Below, one piece after another: positions 45,623 through 53,322 of a stretch of DNA of 64,000 nt. Position numbers and translations under genes: made by a program. The notes beneath the pieces are model-generated. The model worked only from the letters and a program-made list of their open reading frames with translations. It was not told the DNA's origin and made no database searches. The DNA is from DASPJR01 sp035628505 (GTDB lineage: Bacteria; Planctomycetota; SZUA-567; H5-PLA8). Location: contig DASPJR010000149.1 of assembly GCA_035628505.1 (NCBI GenBank), forward strand, positions 7,301 to 71,300, read 5' to 3'. Every line of letters begins with the position of its first letter. Within the stretch, counting starts at the first letter, position 1.

Positions 45623-46558
45623 ATGTACCCGCTCCTGCTCACGTTTCTGCTCTGCGCTTTCACCAACGCCGCCGACTACACCGTCACCACTCCGCCACCC
45701 GAGCTCAAGCTTGATCCCTTTTATAAGAAGTACGTCAGCGCCGGCGGCTATCCTGTTATCAGTTCCGAGAAGGTCTCCGACTACGCCTTGAAAGAGGCTG
45801 CGTACCTGGTCGACCTGATGCTGGCAAAACGTCCTGACGTTCGCGAGGCGATGATCAAGAGCGGCTCGCGGCTGATCGTGATGGCCAGCACCGAGTTCAC
45901 CACGGATATACCCGAGCACTCGAGGCTCAAGCCCAAGGATTACTGGGACGCCCGCGCACGCGGACTGGGCGGATCGAAGACCGATCCGGTCTGCAGTTGC
46001 GGCGAGGAGAATGTGCTGGGATTTCCGGGCGATCCGTATTCAACGGAATGCATCGTCATCCACGAGTTCGCGCACAACATCCACCTGCGTGGCATGGTGA
46101 ATGTCGACAAGACCTTCGATGATCGCGTGAAAAAGGCCTACGACTCTGCGATGGCCAAGAAACTGTGGGCCGGAAAATACGCTTCGACCAACCACCACGA
46201 GTACTTCGCCGAAGGCGTGCAGAACTGGTTCGACAACAACCGCGAGAATGATCATGACCACAATCATGTGAACACGCGCGCCGAACTCATTGAGTATGAT
46301 CCTGGCCTGGCCGATCTCTGCCGCGAGGTTTTTGGCGACACCGAGCTGCGTTACAGCAAACCCGCCACGCGCCTGACCGGCCATCTGACCGGCTACGACC
46401 CGTCGAAGGCGCCAAAGTTCACTTGGCCCGAGCGGCTCACGGAGATGAAGAAGGAGATTCATAAGAAAGCGCTGGAGCGAAACGCAAAGGCAGACGCAGA
46501 GGCACAAGCAAAGGAAGAAACAACTTCAAAAGCTGCGAGCGCCAATAGCGGAAAGTAA
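45623..46558 (+). CDS. Secreted zinc metallopeptidase-like protein
   Basis: The start at ATG 45623 has TTGGAGG ten bases upstream and opens a clean signal peptide (MYPLLLTFLLCAFTNAADY); in-frame ATGs further upstream lack these features. The 311-residue protein contains IVIHEFAHNIHLRGM, an HEXXH zinc site, and downstream NHHEYFAEGVQNWFD, which probably supplies the third ligand. A CSCGEEN cysteine cluster precedes the active site, and the last 40 residues are a charged, Lys/Glu/Ala-rich tail. It is exported; the substrate is unknown. Confidence 0.75.
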   Translation: MYPLLLTFLLCAFTNAADYTVTTPPPELKLDPFYKKYVSAGGYPVISSEKVSDYALKEAAYLVDLMLAKRPDVREAMIKSGSRLIVMASTEFTTDIPEHSRLKPKDYWDARARGLGGSKTDPVCSCGEENVLGFPGDPYSTECIVIHEFAHNIHLRGMVNVDKTFDDRVKKAYDSAMAKKLWAGKYASTNHHEYFAEGVQNWFDNNRENDHDHNHVNTRAELIEYDPGLADLCREVFGDTELRYSKPATRLTGHLTGYDPSKAPKFTWPERLTEMKKEIHKKALERNAKADAEAQAKEETTSKAASANSGK

Positions 46559-46585
46559 GACGCGCGCACTTAGGCTGTGACCGTG

Positions 46586-46926
46586 CTATTTCTTTTCGGC
46601 GCCGCCAACCGAGAGGCTCCACGCGCGCTCGTCTTTATCGATGCAACCGCTGGCCTGGATGATGGCCTGCGGGTTCTCGATCGTGATCGGTGCGGCGGCG
46701 GCGTAGTTGCGCATGCGGCTGCCGAAGATGCTGATCGAAAGTTTCTGGCCGCCCAGTCGATCGCTTTCTGCAGATTGGTTTTGTTCACTGCCGCGGTGTT
46801 CGTGGGGAGCACATCGAAGTCACGAATGCTCTTGTAGAGCCGCGTAGGGCTCTCCCCGTCTCCGGCGGAAAGCTGACCGTTAAGAATAAAATTCGAAAAG
46901 TGCAATGCACAAAAACATGTAAGCAC
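46586..46926 (-). pseudogene. Internally deleted beta-helix (pectate-lyase/glycoside-hydrolase-like) gene
   Basis: On the minus strand, one frame reads YKSIRDFDVLPTNTAAV followed by NLQKAIDWA, like the N-terminal start of parallel beta-helix enzymes. Right after this, at about 46745, the frame breaks. A second frame continues QKLSISIFGSRMRNYAAA, PITIENPQAIIQASG and DERAWSLSVGGAEKK and ends at a stop at 46586, which looks like the C-terminus of the same type of protein. The whole middle is missing. I read this as a gene that lost its core by a deletion that also changed the frame. Confidence 0.5.
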
Positions 46927-49512
46927 GTATCATGTGCGAGTATCCCCAATGTCGGAAGAATTGAAGAAGTCACGTTAAGTGCAGGGATACTTCCAGGCAA
47001 GCAGTCCTCGCAGCCGGCAGCTGAGAATTTCAGCACCGCTAAAAAGAGTTCTTCACCTGGGCCGCATGGAATGGATGGAAACACTACATCTGCTGAAGCT
47101 CAAGCAGGCTCTGCGCCTCTGGTCGATTACCGCCACCTGTTTGAAAACCTGCCCGGTCATTATCTGATTCTCGATCCCAAGTTCTGCATTATTGCTGTCA
47201 GCAATGCGTACGCGCGGGTAACGATGCGTACGCGCGAGGAGCTGCTGGGACGCTCCATTTTTGAAGCTTTTCCCGACAATCCCAACGATGTCGCGGCCAC
47301 AGGCGTGCGCAATCTGCGCGCGTCACTGGAGCGCGTGCTGCTCTACAGAATCGCCGACGCCATGGAACTGCAGAAGTACGACATTGAGCGGCCGCAGTCT
47401 GAGGGCGGCGGATTCGAAGAACGCTGGTGGCGGCCGCTGAACTGGCCGGTGCTCAACGCCGACGGCGGCATATACTGCATCGTTCACCGCGTCGAGGACG
47501 TGACCGAGTTTGTGCGACTCAAGCAGCAGGGCGCAGCGCGCGACCAGGCTGCCGCGATGCTGCATTCGCGTGAGGTCGAGCGGGAATCGCGCGTGTTCAC
47601 GCTCGCCGCGGAAGTCGAACAGGCCAACCGGCATCTCAAGCTTGCCAACGACGCCCTGCAGGTGGAGATCACCCGGCGGCAGCAGGTTTCAACTGAGCGC
47701 GATCTGTTTTTCAAGCTTTCCATTGACATGCTGGTGATCGCCAGCCTGGATGGTTATTTCAAGGTTATCAGTCCTTCAGTCGAATCCACGCTCGGGTACA
47801 GCAAAGAGGAACTCTGTGGCCGTCCATTTCTCGAATTCGTACATCCCGACGATCTCGCTGCCACGCTTCGCGAGATTGAAAACATGAAAAACGGCAAGTC
47901 CGTGTTCAACTTTGTCAACCGATACCGCTGCAAAGACGGAAGCTATAAGTACATCTCCTGGAAATCAGTGGCAGCGCCAGAGACGGGGTTGGTGATCGGC
48001 ACGGCGCGCGACATTACCGGACTCATGCGCGCCGAAGAGCAACTTAAGCAGGCGCTTTCGCGCGCCGAGCAGGACTGGCAGCGGCTGAATGCGATGATCC
48101 AGGCGGTATCAAGCGGGCTGGTGATGACCGACGTGAAGGGACGCATCATCCTGATGAACCGTCCGGCCGAGGCTCTGCTGGCCATCAGCGCGAAATCCGC
48201 GCGCGGCCTGAGCGTCGGGGAAGCCTTCAAAAACGATAGCCTGGGCGCGCGGGTGCGCTCGGCTTTGCGAGGCGACGTGTTGACTCAGCGCCACGACATG
48301 CCGGGCGCACGCATCGGAAAAAGCACGTTGCTGACACTCAGCACGCGGACCACGCCGATATTCAGCGAATCGGGCTCAATCACCGGCACCATCACCGTCA
48401 TCGACGACGTCACGCAGGAACGCGAAGTCGACCGTCTAAAGACCGAATTCCTCTCCACTGCGGCGCATGAACTGCGCACGCCGCTGACGTCGATCCGCGG
48501 CTTCAGCGAACTGCTCCTGACCCGGAAACTGCCTGAATTGAAACAGCACAAGTATCTTGAAACAATTAACGAGCAAGCCACACAGCTTGCGGAACTGATC
48601 AACGACATGCTGGATCTGGCGCGCATTGAAAATGGGCGCTGCCTGGAATTGAATCGATCCGACGTAGACCTGCCCGGCCTGGCTCGGGAGGTCATCGGCA
48701 CATTTTCTGAGCGCTGCCAGACGCATACGTTCAGCCTGATTTCTGAGCCCCAGCTGCTCGCACGCTGCGATCGCGAGAAAATCCGGCAGGTATTGCAGAA
48801 CCTGCTGAGCAACGCTACCAAGTATTCGCCGGAAGGTGGCGAGGTGACAATCACCATTACACGTCAGCAGCGCCACATTTCCTGCTCGGTGCGTGATAAC
48901 GGAATGGGTATGACGCCGGACCAGGTCGGGCGCATCTTTGAAAAGTTCTTCCGGGCCAATGCCGGCAACAGCGCTATCGAGGGCACCGGCCTGGGCATGT
49001 CTATCGTGCGCGCGATCATCGAGCAGCACAGGGGTAAGGTCAGCGTGCAAAGCGAGCTCGGCCGCGGCACAGAGGTATCCTTCACGCTCCCGTATGGCCT
49101 GGCGAGCGGGCTGCTTCCGGCGATGAGCCCGTCCCAGGAGAGCTTCCGGCGTGCACGCAAAAAGGTTATGGTGCTCAAAGACCATCTGGAATCGAACGCT
49201 GTCGTTGAGCTGGCCTTGAGCGACGGCGGCTATCAGCTGCTGCCCATCTCCGCCAGTCCGGCTCTCTGTGAACGCGCCGCCGCTCAGAAGCCCGACCTGA
49301 TTCTGCTTCAGGCCACGCTATCGGACAGCGGCGCCTTTGAAATTTGCCGGCAGCTCAAACAGGACGTGTCCACGCAATCGATTACGGTGATTTTCTGCTC
49401 TCCGCAGGAGTCCGACCGCGCCCGCGCCAAGGCATTCGGCGCCGATCACTTCCTGCTCATGCCTTTCTCAGGCCCGGAGTTGCTGTCTGCGATCGAGGCA
49501 GCGTTAAGCTGA
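46900..49512 (+). CDS. PAS histidine kinase with degenerate C-terminal receiver
   Basis: Up to 870 residues; the start is unsure. ATG 47071 (MDGNTTS) is a good alternative, since residues 1-57 look non-coding-like. Three PAS domains (about 78-205, 268-390, 400-510) are linked by a coiled coil. The HisKA motif AAHELRTPLTSIRGF is at about 520. The HATPase has NLLSNATKYSPEGG, VRDNGMGMT, IFEKFFRA and GTGLGMSIVRAI. The last 115 residues have the receiver layout but lack key residues: the acceptor Asp is Gln (DLILLQATL) and the conserved Lys is Met (FLLMPF). Phosphotransfer to this domain should not occur; it may bind partners instead. The kinase core is intact and soluble. Confidence 0.9.
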   Translation: MQCTKTCKHVSCASIPNVGRIEEVTLSAGILPGKQSSQPAAENFSTAKKSSSPGPHGMDGNTTSAEAQAGSAPLVDYRHLFENLPGHYLILDPKFCIIAVSNAYARVTMRTREELLGRSIFEAFPDNPNDVAATGVRNLRASLERVLLYRIADAMELQKYDIERPQSEGGGFEERWWRPLNWPVLNADGGIYCIVHRVEDVTEFVRLKQQGAARDQAAAMLHSREVERESRVFTLAAEVEQANRHLKLANDALQVEITRRQQVSTERDLFFKLSIDMLVIASLDGYFKVISPSVESTLGYSKEELCGRPFLEFVHPDDLAATLREIENMKNGKSVFNFVNRYRCKDGSYKYISWKSVAAPETGLVIGTARDITGLMRAEEQLKQALSRAEQDWQRLNAMIQAVSSGLVMTDVKGRIILMNRPAEALLAISAKSARGLSVGEAFKNDSLGARVRSALRGDVLTQRHDMPGARIGKSTLLTLSTRTTPIFSESGSITGTITVIDDVTQEREVDRLKTEFLSTAAHELRTPLTSIRGFSELLLTRKLPELKQHKYLETINEQATQLAELINDMLDLARIENGRCLELNRSDVDLPGLAREVIGTFSERCQTHTFSLISEPQLLARCDREKIRQVLQNLLSNATKYSPEGGEVTITITRQQRHISCSVRDNGMGMTPDQVGRIFEKFFRANAGNSAIEGTGLGMSIVRAIIEQHRGKVSVQSELGRGTEVSFTLPYGLASGLLPAMSPSQESFRRARKKVMVLKDHLESNAVVELALSDGGYQLLPISASPALCERAAAQKPDLILLQATLSDSGAFEICRQLKQDVSTQSITVIFCSPQESDRARAKAFGADHFLLMPFSGPELLSAIEAALS

Positions 49513-49533
49513 CGGCAAAGGTTTCTGGTGTCT

Positions 49534-49556
49534 AGTTTCTGGACTAAGCAGAAACT
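49534..49556. terminator. Hairpin downstream of the PAS kinase gene
   Basis: AGTTTCTG (49534-49541) pairs with CAGAAACT (49549-49556) over a seven-base loop, 22 bases after the kinase stop. No T-run follows, so it is only a possible terminator. Confidence 0.3.
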
Positions 49557-49691
49557 CCACAACCATGAGTTGGCAATCTCTCTCGCGTGGCGGGCGGAAT
49601 TGTGCTATCCTTCGCGCATCACAAAACACACAGCAGGCTGAGCGGTGCCGGGTGAGTCGGACCATACCGCGAGCGCGCGTGGAGTGGCGGC

Positions 49692-50231
49692 ATGAGCAAG
49701 GAAGTGAGTCTGGAAGTCAGATCGGCGACACTCAAAGACGTCAAAGGCGTGCTTGAGCTCTATCGTGCGGTGGCAAAGAACCCGGGCGGCATTGCGCGCG
49801 ACAAAAAGGAAATCAGCGAAGGCTACATTAAGCACCTGGTCGAGGCGTCCCTCAAGCGCGGCTTGATGATCGTGGCGCAGGAAACCGGACGCGGCAAAAA
49901 AATCCGCGGTTCTATCCATGCGTACCGGCCGAACCCGCTCGCCTTCCGGCATATGCTCAGCTCGCTGACTATCGTGATTCATCCCGATTTCCAGGGCCAG
50001 GGCGTCGGGCGCCAGGTCTTCTCGCATTTTCTTGAAACGATCCAGAAGGAGCACCCCGACGTCCTGCGCGTCGAGCTGATCGTGCGCGAGTCCAATCTGC
50101 GCGGCATCCTGCTTTACGAGACGCTCGGCTTCCTGCGCGAAGGCCGAATGGAAAACCGCATCCGGAGCGCCACCGGCGGCTTCGAAGCGGACATTGCCAT
50201 GGCCTGGTTCAATCCGAAGTTCAGGGGTTGA
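49692..50231 (+). CDS. GNAT-family N-acetyltransferase
   Basis: This 179-residue protein shows the GNAT fold: an N-terminal strand-helix (VRSATLKDVKGVLELYRAV), SLTIVIHPDFQGQGVGRQVF with the acetyl-CoA pyrophosphate loop (QGQGVGR), and the C-terminal ESNLRGILLYETLGF with FLREGRM. Acceptor specificity (amine, peptide or antibiotic) cannot be predicted. A GGAGTGGCGGC leader precedes the ATG. It overlaps the 3' end of the small gene on the other strand by a few bases. Confidence 0.88.
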   Translation: MSKEVSLEVRSATLKDVKGVLELYRAVAKNPGGIARDKKEISEGYIKHLVEASLKRGLMIVAQETGRGKKIRGSIHAYRPNPLAFRHMLSSLTIVIHPDFQGQGVGRQVFSHFLETIQKEHPDVLRVELIVRESNLRGILLYETLGFLREGRMENRIRSATGGFEADIAMAWFNPKFRG

Positions 50232-50358
50232 TACTTCCGTTGGTCACCAGCGCGGCCAGCAGAAAACCCCACGTGAACAGTGTCAGGACCACATAACTGG
50301 CCGGCGCCGCTGTGGGCGCACTGCGTGCGGGAGCTTGCCGCTCCTGGGTTTCTTCCAT
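50221..50358 (-). CDS. Small single-span membrane protein (45 residues)
   Basis: A short minus-strand frame starts at ATG 50358 and ends at 50221, overlapping the last 11 bases of the GNAT gene tail to tail. The product begins MEETQERQAPARSAPTAAP and continues with one strong hydrophobic helix (SYVVLTLFTWGFLLAALV) and a short NGSINP tail. Charged/Ala-Pro N-terminus plus one span is typical of small bacterial membrane proteins. The upstream ribosome site is weak. No family is recognised. Confidence 0.5.
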   Translation of the reverse strand: MEETQERQAPARSAPTAAPASYVVLTLFTWGFLLAALVTNGSINP

Positions 50359-50517
50359 ACAAAAATTCCGGTCTTTTAATAGGACAACTGAAGTCTACCT
50401 CCTTTTGCCTGAAGCGTAAGCGGCTATTACCGTCCTCTCCTTCGCTTTAACGTCGCGGTTTTCCGGGTAGAGTATGCGCTTCAGGCTAAACAGGGCTAGA
50501 GGAGTCGAAATCGAAAA

Positions 50518-51426
50518 ATGCTTCCCATTGATCTGACAGGAAAACGGGCATTCGTCGCCGGTGTCGCGGACGACAACGGTTACGGCTGGGCCATCGCAAA
50601 GGCGCTCAAGCAGGCCGGCGCCAGCGTCTGCGTCGGCACGTGGCCGCCGGTGCTGGGGCTTTTCACGAAGAGCCTCGAGCGCGGCAAATTTGACGATTCG
50701 ATCTCCTTTCCCGGCGGCAAGCTCAGCTTTGAGAAGATCTACCCGCTGGATGCAACCTTCGACACGCCCGAAGACGTGCCGCCTGACATCCGCGACGACA
50801 AGCGCTACAAGGAAGTGCCGAAGTACACAATCCAGGAATGCGCCGATCAGATGCGCGCAGACTTCGGCGACAAGCCGCTGGACATCCTCGTCCACAGCCT
50901 CGCCAACGGGCCTGAAGTTAAAAAGCCGCTGATCGAAACCAGCCGCAAAGGCTATCTCGCCGCACTGAGTGCCAGCGCGTACTCGATGGTCTCGCTCGTG
51001 CAGCGCTTTGGGCCGCTGATGCGTCCCGGCGGCGCGGCCGTTTCGCTCTCGTACATGGCGTCTGAGCGCGCGGTTCCCGGCTACGGCGGCGGCATGGCAG
51101 CGGCCAAGGCGGCGCTTGAATGCGACACGCGCGTGCTGGCGCTCGAGGCCGGACGCAAGTACGACCTGCGCGTCAACGTGATCTCGGCCGGCCCCCTGCC
51201 CAGCCGCGCGGCAAAGGCGATCGGAACCATTGAACTGATGGTCGATTATTACAAAAAGAATTCGGCACGGCCGGAAGTCATGCGCGCCGACGACGTCGGC
51301 TATACGGCCGCATTCCTGTGCTCGCCGCTGGCGTCCGCAATTACCGGAACGCTGATTCATGTGGACCACGGATATCATGCGATGGGCATGGCAATTGATG
51401 TGATCCCGCCCACTGCGGCATCGTAG
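50518..51426 (+). CDS. fabI: Enoyl-[acyl-carrier-protein] reductase, plant/chlamydia type
   Basis: This 302-residue SDR enzyme reduces the trans-2-enoyl-ACP double bond with NAD(P)H in fatty-acid elongation. It has the FabI cofactor site (AFVAGVADDNGYGWAIAKAL). It carries a longer early insertion (WPPVLGLFTKSLERGKFDDS, YPLDATFDTPEDVP) as in plant, apicomplexan and chlamydial enzymes. The active site is SYMASERAVPGYGGGMAAAK, with the catalytic Tyr and Lys eight residues apart as in the plant enzyme, rather than seven as in E. coli. The substrate-loop region (SAGPLPSRAAKAIG) and the HVDHGYHAMG tail are present. GGAG lies 13 bases before the ATG. Confidence 0.94.
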   Translation: MLPIDLTGKRAFVAGVADDNGYGWAIAKALKQAGASVCVGTWPPVLGLFTKSLERGKFDDSISFPGGKLSFEKIYPLDATFDTPEDVPPDIRDDKRYKEVPKYTIQECADQMRADFGDKPLDILVHSLANGPEVKKPLIETSRKGYLAALSASAYSMVSLVQRFGPLMRPGGAAVSLSYMASERAVPGYGGGMAAAKAALECDTRVLALEAGRKYDLRVNVISAGPLPSRAAKAIGTIELMVDYYKKNSARPEVMRADDVGYTAAFLCSPLASAITGTLIHVDHGYHAMGMAIDVIPPTAAS

Positions 51427-51565
51427 AAATTTTTCCAGCCCGTGCAGAAGTTCAGTCGCATGTGCATGGGCCGGCGGGAGCGCTTTCGTTTAACGCGCTG
51501 CACTTTAGGGAGCGCTTACGCCGGCGGCATTTAGCAGATCCGTTTGCAGTAGCGAGGGGAACCTT

Positions 51566-52978
51566 ATGTCACACGACGTCGGCGCGTTGAAAGCGCGCGC
51601 GGAGAAACACGGCCAGGGTCATCTGTTTCAGTTTTTCTCATCTCTCAGTCCTTCAAGCCAAAATAAACTGCTCGAACAGATCGACGCCATCGAGTTCGAC
51701 GTCGTCGATTCGCTCATTGCTGAGTTCCTTAAAGGAGGCTCGCACGCTGAAAAAGACGTGAAGCTCGAGCCGCCGCCGGTGATTCCCCTACCCTCCTCTC
51801 CTCTTGAAAAGCAGGCCGAGCAGAAGGCGCGCGAAGCCGGCGAAGAGGCCTTCCGCAAAGGCCGGGTGGGATGTTTCCTCGTGGCCGGCGGACAGGGCAC
51901 ACGCCTGGGCCTGAACGGACCCAAGGGCGCGTTCAAAGTCGGCCCGATCACCGACCGCACGCTCTTTCAGATTCATGCTGAAAAGATCCTGGCTCTGCGG
52001 CGGCGCTACAAGGCTGCTGTGCCCTGGCTGATCATGACCAGCGATGCCAACGATGCCGAGACGAAAGCGTTCTTCAAGCAGCACAATTATTTTGGCATGG
52101 GCGAGCAGACGATCCGCATCTTCAAGCAGGCCAACATGCCGGCTGTTGGCCGTGATGGCAAAATCCTGATGCAATCGAAGGACGAAATCGCACTGTCGCC
52201 TAACGGCCACGGCGGATCGATCAAGGCGCTCTGGGATTCCGGCGCGATCGCGTGGGTGAAGTCTTTAGGCGTCGACACGCTCTTCTATTTCCAGGTCGAC
52301 AACGTGCTGACGAACATTGGCGATCCCGTGTTCATTGGCCACCACGTCAAAGCACGCTCTCAAATGTCCACCAAGGTCTGCCGCAAGCGCGACTGGAAAG
52401 AAAAAGTCGGCGTGCTGGGCCTGCGCAACGGCAAGCTCTCGGTGATCGAATATTCCGATCTACCGGAAGCGGTCGCGAAGGAAGTCGATGCCAACGGCCA
52501 GCTGCGCTGGTGGGCAGGGAACATCGCCATCCACGTGCTCGATGTCGCCTTCATCGAGAAGCTCAACAAAGGCGGGTTTCAGCTGCCGTACCACAAGGCT
52601 GAAAAGGCGGTGCAGTGCATCGGCCCCGATGGCAATCCGGCGGCGCTTAAGCCCGGCGAAAAGAACGGTATCAAGTTCGAAACGTTCGTCTTTGATGCGC
52701 TGACGCAGGCAGACAACACGCTGAATCTTGAGACCGCGCGTCTCGAGGATTTCAGTCCGATCAAAAATGCCGAAGGCGAGGATTCGCCCGCGACCGCGCG
52801 GCGCGATGTCATGGAGCAGTATGCGCGCTGGCTCACTTCTGCCGGCGTGCAGATTCCGCGCAAGTCCGATGGCAGTCTGGACTGCCGCATTGAAATCAGC
52901 CCCCTGACCAGCCTCGAAGGCGAGAACCTCGAAAAGGCACCAAAGAAAATCCAGCCGGGCCAGGACGTGTTGCTCTAG
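51566..52978 (+). CDS. UDPGP-family uridylyltransferase (eukaryotic-type UDP-sugar/UDP-N-acetylhexosamine pyrophosphorylase)
   Basis: The 470-residue protein follows the UAP1/AGX layout. An N-terminal helical part is followed by the nucleotide loop FLVAGGQGTRLGLNGPKGAF, PWLIMTSDAND, the sugar/uridine region ALSPNGHGGSIKAL, FYFQVDNVLTNIGDP, and KVGVLGLRNGKLSVIEYSDL with WWAGNIAIHVLD. It converts UTP plus a hexose- or N-acetylhexosamine-1-phosphate to UDP-sugar and PPi. The VIEYSDLP and NIAIHV parts favour the UDP-N-acetylhexosamine branch, but UDP-glucose is possible. GAGGGGAACC precedes the ATG at 51566. It probably supplies envelope polysaccharide precursors. Confidence 0.88.
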   Translation: MSHDVGALKARAEKHGQGHLFQFFSSLSPSSQNKLLEQIDAIEFDVVDSLIAEFLKGGSHAEKDVKLEPPPVIPLPSSPLEKQAEQKAREAGEEAFRKGRVGCFLVAGGQGTRLGLNGPKGAFKVGPITDRTLFQIHAEKILALRRRYKAAVPWLIMTSDANDAETKAFFKQHNYFGMGEQTIRIFKQANMPAVGRDGKILMQSKDEIALSPNGHGGSIKALWDSGAIAWVKSLGVDTLFYFQVDNVLTNIGDPVFIGHHVKARSQMSTKVCRKRDWKEKVGVLGLRNGKLSVIEYSDLPEAVAKEVDANGQLRWWAGNIAIHVLDVAFIEKLNKGGFQLPYHKAEKAVQCIGPDGNPAALKPGEKNGIKFETFVFDALTQADNTLNLETARLEDFSPIKNAEGEDSPATARRDVMEQYARWLTSAGVQIPRKSDGSLDCRIEISPLTSLEGENLEKAPKKIQPGQDVLL

Positions 52979-53052
52979 GGGCATAATCGCGGGGTAGTCG
53001 CTCGTGACGCGGGTGTTTCGCTCGCGGAAGCTTGAACTGTTTCCATCGGCTG

Positions 53053-53217
53053 CAGGCAGGATGCCTGCGGTACAACGGCGCCGCCAGTTGTATTGCACGC
53101 TTCGAACCTGGAGTAACCTTTCATTTACGGGCACCCGACGAACAAGAAGCCCATCTACTTGAAGCTTAGCCGGCGCCAGGCAACGCTGATCCTGGCGCCT
53201 CGCAGGCAAGATGCCTG
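53053..53217. repeat. Pair of GCAGGCA-type palindromes and a GC-rich hairpin in an intergenic region
   Basis: The 344 bases between the UDPGP stop and the next start contain GCAGGCAGGATGCCTGC (53053-53069), a second similar palindrome at 53202-53217 (GCAGGCAAGATGCCTG), and a perfect hairpin GGCGCCAGG / CCTGGCGCC at 53172-53199. No gene is seen. These look like copies of a short palindromic repeat family, with the first ones acting as possible transcript ends. Confidence 0.6.
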
Positions 53218-53322
53218 TGTACAGTTTTCAAAATTTCTATTATGCAAAATTGCCTCGCATAGCGTCTAATCATCAGGCGCATGGCATGCGTTATGCCGCA
53301 AGGCAGCGCAGGGGTGTTTTGC

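Noticed and set aside
46577..46837. Plus-strand 86-residue frame
   Set aside because: The opposite strand carries recognisable beta-helix enzyme remains in the same place.
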